From positions 2,208,001 through 2,272,000 of the forward strand of contig NZ_CP075191.1 in assembly GCF_020510625.1 (NCBI RefSeq): a stretch of 64,000 bases of DNA, read 5' to 3'. This document shows positions 39,156 to 46,021 of this stretch, in pieces. The DNA comes from Ferribacterium limneticum (GTDB lineage Bacteria > Pseudomonadota > Gammaproteobacteria > Burkholderiales > Rhodocyclaceae). The notes under the pieces were generated by a model. It was not told where the DNA came from, did no database searches, and saw only the letters and a list, made by a program, of their open reading frames with translations. The stretch's first letter is position 1, and the number at the start of each line of letters is the position of its first letter. The position numbers were made by a program, and so were the translations under genes.

Positions 39156-40034
39156 TTACATTCGAAAACCCTGAGCGGAGTCAGAGAACCGAACACGAGG
39201 GAAGGTGCTGAACACCCAGTAGAAAGCAGTCTTATCTTTTGGATGAGACACAACATAGTCAGCGTCACACAGCTGGATCGCTTCAAGGAGTCCATCCTTG
39301 CGCATCCTGCCTACTACTTTACGAACCGCCTCGAAACCAAGGTCAGGTAACCTACGGATTACCTCCGCAATACAAAGCCCAGGATGCTCCATAAGCAGGT
39401 TGATTACTCGAACCTCCTCCTTAGTTCTAGGTTGCTGAGCTTGCTTGAACTGAACAGGGATAGAGCCTCGATCAACAACAGCCAGTTGAAGGTGAGCAAG
39501 CTTGCTGGACACATAGGCCTCAAGCGCCTCGATGCGCAGCCTATCTGCTTCGGCCAAGCGTTGTGAGGTCTCGATCTTGGTGTCAACGTGAGCTTGCTCC
39601 TCGTTCTGAAGCTGAAGCTGTATTGCCGCTCGGGTTCTGTCTGCCTCAAGCTGGCGCTGAATATAATTCAAATGCTGCTGTTCGATTAACTCCAGTACCG
39701 CAGCTCGAAACTTAACAGCAGCTGGAGTCGTAGCCAGCATGGCTAGAAGGTAGCAACCCTTTAAGCTGTACACCCGAGTACGCTGAGTACCCCCCGAGGT
39801 AGGCACATCGGCAAATGTGGAGAGCGCATCAGGGAACAGTTCAGTGTTCGAGTTGTAGATTGAGTGGACACTTTGGACATGAGAGTATCCAAGCTCCTTT
39901 GCAAGCTGCGCCGTAGTTAGCCAGCGCGAGCGGAAGGCCTCAAGGAAATCTAGGTCCGAGAGCTTACTGAGGTTCGAATTGACTAGTGAGTCGCCCTCTA
40001 GGCGAGAGAAGGGAACGGAGTCGAGGGAGAACAT
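39156..40034 (-). CDS. DNA-binding regulator with winged-helix C-terminus (292 aa)
   Basis: Near the N-terminus WLTTAQLAKELGYSHVQSVH looks like a helix-turn-helix, followed by RTRVYSLKGCYLLAMLATT, which resembles phage antirepressor-like modules. A coiled-coil stretch (residues about 125-180) follows, then KEEVRVINLLMEHPGLCIAE and VRKVVGRMRKDGLLE, a winged-helix-like end. It has its own strong promoter at 40091-40119 and a terminator. A role as early regulator of lysis or replication genes is likely. It could be the protein that binds one of the palindrome families. Confidence 0.68.
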   Translation of the reverse strand: MFSLDSVPFSRLEGDSLVNSNLSKLSDLDFLEAFRSRWLTTAQLAKELGYSHVQSVHSIYNSNTELFPDALSTFADVPTSGGTQRTRVYSLKGCYLLAMLATTPAAVKFRAAVLELIEQQHLNYIQRQLEADRTRAAIQLQLQNEEQAHVDTKIETSQRLAEADRLRIEALEAYVSSKLAHLQLAVVDRGSIPVQFKQAQQPRTKEEVRVINLLMEHPGLCIAEVIRRLPDLGFEAVRKVVGRMRKDGLLEAIQLCDADYVVSHPKDKTAFYWVFSTFPRVRFSDSAQGFRM

Positions 40035-40090
40035 TGGTTTATCCTTATTGTTGTGAGCTTTAGATCTTTACCACCACTGGCTTAGCCTGT

Positions 40091-40119
40091 ATGTTAAGCC
40101 TCTAGCTTGTATGTGTCAA
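40091..40119 (-). promoter_or_regulatory. Strong sigma-70 promoter for the regulator gene
   Basis: TTGACA and TAACAT are separated by 17 bp on the minus strand. The inner part AAGCTAGAGGCT matches the spacer of the promoter at 14195-14223. The two promoters therefore share both boxes and spacer, a sign of common control. Confidence 0.8.
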
Positions 40120-40560
40120 TGGGTTACAAGCGGTTAAAGAAATCAGGAACCCTTTAACGAGCTAGACGGAGCGAAACAGCCAGATGCGGGTTCCAGAGGA
40201 GAACTCGGACCAAAATCAGGTTCGGATTTCAGGTAGGCAAAAGCATGTAAGCCGCGTTTTCAGAGGGACGCAGAATCGTATGTAAGTGCTTGATCTGGTT
40301 CGGGTTCGTACAAGGCGAAAATAGGCGATTTGAGGCAGACGGCGAGAAAGCTCGGTATAGGTGGAGAGGACAAGGAGAAAATTGAGCAAATCGTGTTTTT
40401 GTTGGAAGGCGATTTTGCTGAGCGGAAACGTTGTGGAATGTAAATGCAAGCTAGATTAGAAGAAAAATGGTTACTTTATTTATTTATTAAACCTAATCTA
40501 ATCATCTAGTTGCACCTGCTTTTACCACCTTGCCTTTCCTGAAAAACTCGGACTGGTTAC
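40120..40560. other. Intergenic stretch, no convincing gene
   Basis: A 77-codon minus-strand frame exists at 40216-40449 but lacks a ribosome site and has an unlikely composition. The right part (about 40440-40505) is A+T rich with TTATTTATTTATTAAACC, which could ease strand opening. Nothing else is recognised. Confidence 0.5.
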
Positions 40561-40580
40561 ATGGGAAATTTTTCCCTAAA

Positions 40581-40695
40581 TTGCCTATTATTTAGGCAAT
40601 TTTTGCCTATTTTTTAGGCAATTGCCTATTTTTTAGGCAACACTGCTCCTAACGTTAGGGTGAAACCCTACCAGTTTTGCCTATTTTTTAAGCAG
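40581..40695. repeat. Palindromic operator-like repeats TTGCCTA-N5-TAGGCAA (3 exact, 1 imperfect)
   Basis: Exact copies lie at 40581-40599, 40603-40621 and 40622-40640, about two helical turns apart. A fourth with two mismatches is at 40677-40695. The T-rich 5-bp centre is conserved. Clustered inverted repeats upstream of a KfrA-like gene are what is expected for an autoregulated binding site. Confidence 0.85.
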
Positions 40696-40799
40696 AGTGT
40701 TAGGCTATTTTCCATAACGTTAGGGAAAAACCCTAACGAAACCCTAACAAAAACCCTAACGTTATGGCTCTGCTCGCCCTAACAGTTGCCATAACGTTA
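40648..40799. repeat. Palindromes with TAACGTTA core and CCCTAAC repeats
   Basis: TAACGTTA occurs at 40650-40657, 40715-40722, 40757-40764 and 40792-40799, flanked by CCCTAAC half units. The first copy forms CCTAACGTTAGG. The last copy lies in the spacer of the promoter for the KfrA-like genes, so a protein bound there would block transcription. Confidence 0.8.
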
Positions 40800-40814
40800 G
40801 GAATCTGGTATGAT
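40786..40814 (+). promoter_or_regulatory. Promoter of the KfrA-like gene pair with operator in the spacer
   Basis: TTGCCA (40786-40791) and TATGAT (40809-40814) are 17 bp apart. The spacer starts with the TAACGTTA palindrome. AAGGAGAAGAAG lies just before the ATG at 40840. Autorepression is the simplest reading. Confidence 0.75.
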
Positions 40815-40839
40815 TCGTGCTTTACACAAGGAGAAGAAG

Positions 40840-41121
40840 ATGGCTATCACATCTCAAAGCGTTGCCCAAGCTGTTGCTGACCTGGAAGCGAACCAGAAAA
40901 GGGTCTCGGTTCGGAGTGTTCAAGCTATAACCGGGGGTAGCACTGCAACAATTGCGAAATATCTCAAACCATTGCTCGTACCTGTAAGCCCGAACCCTAC
41001 TTTGGACCTAGAGGCCTCTGTGGCAGAACTTACTGCTCAGCTAAATCAAGCCTTAGCTCAGCTTTCTATTATCAAAGGGCTGTTACCTCAGTGTAAGCCT
41101 GAAGCCAACCTTAAGTATTGA
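40840..41121 (+). CDS. KfrA-like DNA-binding protein, short form (93 aa)
   Basis: MAITSQSVAQAVADLEANQK, VRSVQAITGGSTATIAKYL is the N-terminal DNA-binding helix-turn-helix of KfrA-type plasmid proteins. The coiled-coil tail is short here. The ATG at 40840 is preferred; an upstream ATG overlaps the -10 box. KfrA of IncP plasmids binds its own promoter and takes part in plasmid stability. The pair found here suggests a similar binding system in this phage. Confidence 0.82.
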   Translation: MAITSQSVAQAVADLEANQKRVSVRSVQAITGGSTATIAKYLKPLLVPVSPNPTLDLEASVAELTAQLNQALAQLSIIKGLLPQCKPEANLKY

Positions 41122-41130
41122 GAGATTGAC

Positions 41131-41772
41131 ATGGCTATTACAGTTCAAGATGTTGTTAATGCGGCTGCTGAGCTTCAGAGTCAAGGGCTGACTCCATCTG
41201 TGAGAAAAGTCCGTAAGTTACTCGGCAGTGGAGACCCTGCAACAATCTCAAAGTACCTCAAACCACTGCTCACTCCTAGAGCAGCTAACCCAAGCTCTGC
41301 GGTTGTAGAAGCTGCCGAACTTCTGACTGAGACCTTTGCTCAGGCTCGGAGCCAGCTGTCAGAGGTTAAGCAACTTCTCGCTCAGCTCACGGTCCAGGCC
41401 CCCACTCCAACTCAAAATCAGGTTTCAACTCCAGTTCAAGCTCAGTTCTCACTTACTGAGGAGGAAGCGAAGCAGTTTCAGGAATTGCTTTGGAAGCCAG
41501 AAGCCGAGTCCTTAGCCGAACTGTTCAGTGCGCTACTCGAAGAAGCCTGTAGCCTGAACCGAAAGCTGGTCGCGCAATACACCCTTGAGGATGCCTTGAA
41601 AGAGCAACTGCTCGAAGCTCAGCTTGTAAAGGCCTCTCAACCTGACGCCAGATCAAACAAACTTGAACTGGACCTGCTAGAGGCTCAGCAGCAGGTCAAG
41701 TCGCTACAACAGCGCTGCGAGAGTGCAGAAGAGAGCCGAGACAACCTAGCTCGCAAACTGTACGGTGAGTGA
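41131..41772 (+). CDS. KfrA-like DNA-binding protein with coiled-coil tail (213 aa)
   Basis: The first 50 residues (ITVQDVVNAAAELQSQG, VRKVRKLLGSGDPATISKYL) are paralogous to the gene directly upstream. A Gln/Glu-rich region and a C-terminal coiled coil (LELDLLEAQQQVKSLQQR) follow, the classic KfrA layout. The gene starts nine bases after its partner. An exact phage palindrome (41773-41786) begins right after its stop codon and opens a cluster of seven copies. Confidence 0.85.
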   Translation: MAITVQDVVNAAAELQSQGLTPSVRKVRKLLGSGDPATISKYLKPLLTPRAANPSSAVVEAAELLTETFAQARSQLSEVKQLLAQLTVQAPTPTQNQVSTPVQAQFSLTEEEAKQFQELLWKPEAESLAELFSALLEEACSLNRKLVAQYTLEDALKEQLLEAQLVKASQPDARSNKLELDLLEAQQQVKSLQQRCESAEESRDNLARKLYGE

Positions 41773-41792
41773 TTCTCATATGAGAACGCTGA

Positions 41793-42029
41793 TCACATCG
41801 CTTCCCTGTGCATTCGATCAGCGATCTCAGATTGACTCCGTTTTCGAACCCGAGCCTGGACTGCGATCGAGACCAGGCGGTTGGCCAGTTCCTGAACAGT
41901 GACTCCAAAGCCCATCACATCCTCAGCCTTCAAGTGAGCATAGACTTGCAAGCTGAGCTTGGGCCTGCTGTTGATTCGGCGGCGCATCAGGCCAACTGAG
42001 CTGCGCAGGTTGCTTTCCATAATTGCCAT
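41793..42029 (-). CDS. Small basic protein, possible ribbon-helix-helix regulator (78 aa)
   Basis: AGCTTTGGAGAAGAAACG precedes the ATG. SRPKLSLQVYAHLKAEDVMG could be the strand and first helix of a ribbon-helix-helix domain, and the end is strongly basic (QARVRKRSQSEIADRMHRE). A palindrome copy flanks the gene on each side, one of them in its promoter region. It is a plausible binder of the palindrome; this is inference from location. Confidence 0.55.
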   Translation of the reverse strand: MAIMESNLRSSVGLMRRRINSRPKLSLQVYAHLKAEDVMGFGVTVQELANRLVSIAVQARVRKRSQSEIADRMHREAM

Positions 42030-42064
42030 CGTTTCTTCTCCAAAGCTGAATTCTCATATGAGAA

Positions 42065-43038
42065 CACGCACCAAGTTGGTGCAGAATTTCACGTGACAGC
42101 CCAGGCTGGGCGTTTTTTGACTGCTAGTTGACGTTAACGTCAACGTCAACGTTCATCCCGTTTCCGAACCAGATTCAAATTCAGAATCCGTTTTGGAAAC
42201 GGGGGCCGCTCGGGTTGGTCTGCTCGATCTTCATGCGTCACCGATTTAACGGCTTCCGCTGCTTTTGCGTATCAACGCTTGTTCTCATATGAGAACGTCT
42301 TCAAATTACACAGACCAACCCCGGCCCGAACCGCGTCCCTCATAGCGTCCAAATTGGTCATACCAATCGCATGACTGCCGCCACACCTAATGTGGACCCC
42401 ACAGAGTGCCGAGCGTCCTCCTTGCCTATTACGCCTTTTAGTGCGCTTTCGGAGTCAAGGGTCGAACGGCGACGGCCTCCAGGACGCCATACGGCGAGCT
42501 GTTATCCGTCCTCGTAGCCTTTCAGGTCTTCCCAGTGGTTAATCAAGGCACGTTCTCATATGAGAACGACTTCCGGTGGTTCAGAGCTTGTCCTCTCCGC
42601 TTGCCAGACCCGACCCAGCGTGGCGTCTATCGACGGGGCGCTGGGCGTGGTTCTGGTTCGGGTTCCTGAAGCCGAACGCGTTTGGCGGACCTGGATGGCG
42701 TCATCACGACGGGGTCCAGGCCGGCTACAACGTCCGGGGTCGGTTATACAAGTTGGGCCATTGCCGGTTTCCTCATGCTGTATCGCGATCGAGTGCAATG
42801 GATGCGCTTTGACACGATCCAAGTTCGGGGCTTCGTTGGCCTCACTATGCTGTCACTCGACGCGCTCAGGGTTCGGCTGGTTGGCCGCAGGCTTCTTACG
42901 CCTTTTACACGGCCATGCTTCTTCTAGGCTACGACTGCCAGTGCATCGCTGCGTGCTGGCTTTTCTTTCCGTTTGCTGCTTAAAGAGCGCGTTCTCATAT
43001 GAGAACGGTTTGTTTCGTGTCGCCATTTTCAGGGCGTG
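42065..43038. other. About 1 kb without convincing genes, marked by palindromes
   Basis: Open frames here (for example plus 42560-43039) lack ribosome sites and read into palindromes. The stretch holds TTGACGTTAACGTCAA (42128-42143, perfect 16-bp palindrome), then four exact TTCTCATATGAGAA copies. It is a candidate origin, centromere-like site or regulatory island. Confidence 0.55.
42128..42143. repeat. Perfect 16-bp palindrome TTGACGTTAACGTCAA
   Basis: Followed directly by further CGTCAACGTT units. Its centre GTTAAC and spacing differ from the other palindromes, so it is likely a site for a different protein or a local direct repeat. Confidence 0.75.
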
Positions 43039-43069
43039 AAAAAGCCCGCCGTTTTGCGTGGCGGGCTTT
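43039..43069 (-). terminator. Rho-independent terminator
   Basis: AAAGCCCGCC and GGCGGGCTTT form a 10-bp stem with a 9-base loop; on the minus strand five T residues end the run. It follows the small gene at 43184-43324. Confidence 0.75.
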
Positions 43070-43133
43070 CTGGGGAATTCTCATATGAGAACGCCGATTA
43101 AGACATTCTCATATGAGAATCGAAAGATTCTCT

Positions 43134-43145
43134 GGGGGGGGGGGG
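43134..43145. repeat. Run of 12 G residues
   Basis: A homopolymer just after a palindrome copy. It may be a slippage-prone tract or a sequencing uncertainty; it is not inside a convincing gene. Confidence 0.7.
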
Positions 43146-43183
43146 TTAGAAAGCTGCATGCTTTAAATCAAGCAGCGCCCTTT

Positions 43184-43324
43184 TCAGCCTCCAGTCAAGT
43201 GAGTCTTCCATAAAGTCAACTGGACTACATGGGTTAAAAGTCTTTGTAGATTGTCACATTCGGCGGGGGTAAGACAAGGCTCGCTATCGTAAGCAGTATT
43301 GCTATTTAAGGCAGGGTTAAACAT
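43184..43324 (-). CDS. Small hypothetical protein (46 aa)
   Basis: A GGAG box precedes the ATG at 43324, and an exact palindrome copy lies just upstream at 43335-43348. The peptide contains LTPAECDNLQRLLTHVVQL, which resembles short conserved phage proteins. A terminator follows. Function unknown. Confidence 0.45.
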   Translation of the reverse strand: MFNPALNSNTAYDSEPCLTPAECDNLQRLLTHVVQLTLWKTHLTGG

Positions 43325-43348
43325 GTTAGCTCCATTCTCATATGAGAA

Positions 43349-43378
43349 TTCCCGGCCGGACATATTCCCGGCCGGGAA
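43349..43378 (-). terminator. Long GC-rich hairpin after the alanine-rich gene
   Basis: TTCCCGGCCGG and CCGGCCGGGAA pair over 11 bp with an 8-base loop. It abuts an exact phage palindrome, so binding there and termination could influence each other. T residues are few. Confidence 0.6.
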
Positions 43379-43387
43379 TATTTGACG

Positions 43388-43999
43388 TTAGGCGACCTTG
43401 GCACGCTTGGCAGGCTTGGCCGCGTCTGCTTGCTTGGCCGCTTGTTCGGCTTCAAGTTCGGCGAGGATGGCCGCGCGCATCTTTGCACGGGCGCTTTCAA
43501 GGCTTGCATTGTTGGCCGCCGTAACGGCCAGCTTTTCGGCTTCCTCTGCAGCGCAAACCCGAGCGATAAGGCTTTGGCCCTTGGCCGCTTGGAAAGCTAC
43601 GGCGAAGGCCTTTACCCCCTCGTTGTCGCTATCGGTGCGCGTGGCTTTCTCTGCCATATTGAGAGAGAAGGTTTTTTTCTCGCCCACGGTCGCGCCTACG
43701 TCCTTGAAGGTAAGGCCCTGTTTTTCGCAGAACTCGGCGATGGTGGCAAAGCGCTTTGCCAGCTTATAGCCCGCTTGGATGTGTTTCGGCGCAGTCTTAC
43801 CGCCTGCCGTTTCACGGGCAGCAGCAGCAGCATCGTGCACGGCTTGGTAGGTATTACCAGCATCTAGCACAGCATGAGCAGCAGTCAGGGCAGCGCCCTT
43901 GCGGCCGTCGGCTTCAATGCGGGCAGCAGCAGCAACAACGCAAGACTCAACGAGGAAGGCAGCAGCAACGATAACAGGGGAAACGGCGGAATTGTTCAT
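43388..43999 (-). CDS. Alanine-rich helical protein (203 aa)
   Basis: The protein is largely helical, rich in Ala, Lys and Glu (ARAKMRAAILAELEAEQAAK), with a basic tail (KPAKRAKVA) that could bind DNA. It has its own regulated promoter at 44074-44101 and a hairpin after the stop. A nucleoid-like or scaffold role is possible; no family is recognised. Confidence 0.62.
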   Translation of the reverse strand: MNNSAVSPVIVAAAFLVESCVVAAAARIEADGRKGAALTAAHAVLDAGNTYQAVHDAAAAARETAGGKTAPKHIQAGYKLAKRFATIAEFCEKQGLTFKDVGATVGEKKTFSLNMAEKATRTDSDNEGVKAFAVAFQAAKGQSLIARVCAAEEAEKLAVTAANNASLESARAKMRAAILAELEAEQAAKQADAAKPAKRAKVA

Positions 44000-44073
44000 G
44001 GTAATAACCTCTTCAAAGTTAGATGTCTGGTAATCCCTACCAGTAAGGTGCGCTTTGTTATGAGCACAACCAC

Positions 44074-44101
44074 ATCATAACACAAGTGTTATCCATAACA
44101 A
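44074..44101 (-). promoter_or_regulatory. Promoter with ATAACA/TGTTAT operator palindromes
   Basis: On the minus strand TTGTTA and TATGAT are 16 bp apart. The spacer contains ATAACACTTGTGTTAT, and a second ATAACA-TGTTAT pair overlaps the -35 box. Two overlapping palindromes across a promoter suggest repression. Confidence 0.6.
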
Positions 44102-44180
44102 GTGTTATGCGCCCTGGCAAACAAGATAAACGTTATGCGCCCATAAGCGGAATCTATCTATACAGTTTAAGAGAAGAGCA

Positions 44181-44271
44181 AGGCGGACCAGCGAGGCGGA
44201 CCAGTGAGGCGGACCAGCGAGGCGGACCAGCGAGGCGGACCAGCAAGGCGGACCAGTGAGGCGGACCAGCT
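44181..44271. repeat. Seven tandem copies of a 13-bp unit AGGCGGACCAGYG
   Basis: The unit repeats without gaps from 44181 to 44271 with only the last base or two varying. Its 13-bp period is not a multiple of three, so it is not a coding repeat. It lies just upstream of the packaging genes, where terminase binding sites are often found; iterons of an origin are an alternative. Confidence 0.92.
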
Positions 44272-44442
44272 CGCCCTAGCAGGTAGGGTAAGGCATGCCC
44301 TGTGACGGCATAGCTTTTCGCCCCGTATGAGAACGCGGCCCGCACCTACTCCCTCAAAAACCGAACCGATAGTTTAAAACTCTGCCATTACAGTTGTAAT
44401 GCACAAAGAAATTCCAGCCCGGAAACTCCAACAAACTTTGTA

Positions 44443-44471
44443 TTGCTTTTGTTGTGCGTAGCAGATACACT
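44443..44471 (+). promoter_or_regulatory. Sigma-70-like promoter of the late-side gene cluster
   Basis: TTGCTT (44443-44448) and TACACT (44466-44471) are 17 bp apart, followed after 20 bp by GAAGGAGACC and the ATG at 44501. Confidence 0.55.
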
Positions 44472-44500
44472 ACAGGCTCCATAACCTGAAGGAGACCGAG

Positions 44501-44827
44501 ATGTTCAAAAATATTACGATAAGAGTGCCCCAGCTTAGTCCGAACGACCTAGCGAGTATTACAACCTGTAACAATGGGAAGGCGCCAAACATCTCGACAG
44601 TGGTTCGTGAAGTGATTCACGATTACATGCAACGACCCTTGCAGGCCATTCCGAACCTGATCCAGCGGCGCCTGCTGGACCCGAACCCGCTTGACCTCGA
44701 GGTCAAGCTCTCAACCATCTATGCAGACGCTGAAGAGACTGAGGCCTTCAAGGAAACTGCTCGCAAGCTTGGATACAAGGTAGAGAACCTGCTCAAGCTC
44801 ATGATCGAGGATAGAATCCTGCACTAA
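44501..44827 (+). CDS. Small regulator-like protein, ribbon-helix-helix-like start (108 aa)
   Basis: MFKNITIRVPQLSPNDL followed by ISTVVREVIHDYM resembles a short strand and two helices of a ribbon-helix-helix DNA-binding domain. The second half repeats the theme (AFKETARKLGYKVENLLKLM). GGAGACCGAG precedes the ATG. It is the first gene of the rightward cluster and might control packaging or late genes. Confidence 0.6.
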   Translation: MFKNITIRVPQLSPNDLASITTCNNGKAPNISTVVREVIHDYMQRPLQAIPNLIQRRLLDPNPLDLEVKLSTIYADAEETEAFKETARKLGYKVENLLKLMIEDRILH

Positions 44828-44956
44828 GGTCATAGAACCCAAGTCATAGTTTAACTCAGGAGTAACTCTGCAGCTTACGTGTCACAAAACATTAACACAC
44901 AAGCAGACACCCTGTAACACAACTTGTCATCCTCAACCTCAAGCACGTACAATAAA

Positions 44957-45526
44957 ATGGTGAACCCTTTCCGCGACCTACTCTCAAGACCTCCTGCTAC
45001 TAAGGCAGAGAAGATTCGTGTCAGCAAACTTGGTGCCAAGCTGGGCCTCTACGCTGATGCGTGGGATGCCCTGAGCGCGAACTTCGCGACGAGAGGCGAG
45101 CGGCGCAAGGTTCGGGATCACTACGCAGCCCTGCTCGAGGTCGAACCACGAACCCTGAACAACATCGCGAAGCCTGAGTTCAAGCGGCCCGAGCGCATCA
45201 AGGCGATTCAGTCGCACTATCTGGACGTGTCGAGCAAGAAGTTGAGCGTGGTCAAGGCAGCAATCAGTGTGATCGCCGGCTCTGAGACGCCGGAAGATGC
45301 CGCCCTGCAGGCTGAAACCACGGAACGGACGGTCTATCGCCGGGTCAATACGCTGCTGGCGCTGCACCAGATCGTGATTGGTGACTTGAAGCATATGACG
45401 AACCAGCAACGAACCACTTTGGCGCAGCAGTTGGAGCTCACGGTGGGCACTGCACTTGAGAAAAAGCAGCAGAAATTGAAGGAAAAGCTGAGCAATACGA
45501 GGGAAATACGCACGAAACGAGCGTAA
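44957..45526 (+). CDS. Putative DNA-binding protein upstream of terminase (189 aa)
   Basis: The ATG at 44957 (MVNPFRDLLSRPP) is chosen; the frame opens a little earlier at a TTG. TTERTVYRRVNTLLALHQI could be a helix-turn-helix and the C-terminus is a basic coiled coil (LEKKQQKLKEKLSNTREIR). Lying after the 13-bp repeats and before the terminase, it is a candidate small terminase or pac/cos-binding protein. Confidence 0.55.
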   Translation: MVNPFRDLLSRPPATKAEKIRVSKLGAKLGLYADAWDALSANFATRGERRKVRDHYAALLEVEPRTLNNIAKPEFKRPERIKAIQSHYLDVSSKKLSVVKAAISVIAGSETPEDAALQAETTERTVYRRVNTLLALHQIVIGDLKHMTNQQRTTLAQQLELTVGTALEKKQQKLKEKLSNTREIRTKRA

Positions 45527-45562
45527 ATTCAACTAAATCACTGACAAAATAAGAAGAGGCTC

Positions 45563-46021
45563 ATGAAAGCCCTAGATTTTGAAGACTTCAACGACGTGCC
45601 ACGCGCCGTCGCGCCTGGTGAGGAGGTTGAGGAGCCGGTCGAGAGCATCGCCGAGCGCTACCTCCTTGACCCCCTGTCCAAGATCAGCCTGGCGGATCGG
45701 ATCGACCTCTATGAGGCCGTGAAGGCGTCTTTGCCTGCCCATGCGCTGAGTGATATCGACCTCACGCAGGAGCTTGTGCTCCAATTCACTCGAGTCAAGG
45801 AGTTGCAGATTGCAACCCTTGCCTCCAGTCGCGTGCCGGCCAACCAGAAGGCGCAGGTGGCCAACTCGGTGGCGTCTATCCTAGGCCAGCTGACGAAGCT
45901 GCAGACGGAACTACATACCGCCGAGCGTTTCAAGGCCATGGAAACGCACCTGATCCGCGCCATGAAGAAGCTTCCGCTGGAAGAAGCCGAGGAGTTCCTT
46001 CGTGAATACGAACGCGCCTGA
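45563..46021 (+). CDS. Probable terminase small subunit or packaging accessory (152 aa)
   Basis: AAGAAGAGG precedes the ATG. The protein is helical and acidic at its N-terminus (EEVEEPVESIAERYLLDP). It overlaps the large terminase gene by 20 bases, the arrangement usual for small/large terminase pairs. Sequence similarity to known small subunits is not evident to me. Confidence 0.55.
   Translation: MKALDFEDFNDVPRAVAPGEEVEEPVESIAERYLLDPLSKISLADRIDLYEAVKASLPAHALSDIDLTQELVLQFTRVKELQIATLASSRVPANQKAQVANSVASILGQLTKLQTELHTAERFKAMETHLIRAMKKLPLEEAEEFLREYERA

Larger units (their letters stand above)
41773..43348. repeat. Cluster of eight exact TTCTCATATGAGAA palindromes
   Basis: Exact copies start at 41773, 42051, 42282, 42553, 42992, 43078, 43106 and 43335. 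Four have extra flanking bases that lengthen the palindrome to GTTCTCATATGAGAAC. Three more exact copies lie at 33214, 37151 and 39137, and near copies at 30027 and 31864. By chance a given 14-mer would not be expected even once in 64 kb. The cluster sits next to KfrA-like genes and in a gene-poor zone, so it may be a centromere-like or nucleoprotein site, or a set of operators. Confidence 0.92.

Noticed and set aside
40216..40449. 77-codon minus-strand frame upstream of the KfrA-like genes
   Set aside because: No ribosome site, basic and unordered composition, and not coupled to any neighbour.
42560..43039. 159-codon plus-strand frame in the gene-poor zone
   Set aside because: Starts and ends within palindromes, has no ribosome site and an unusual Cys/Ser/Arg composition. 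Judged non-coding.
44154..44345. 63-codon minus-strand frame over the 13-bp repeats
   Set aside because: The peptide simply reads through the tandem DNA repeat in shifting frames; no start signal is present.
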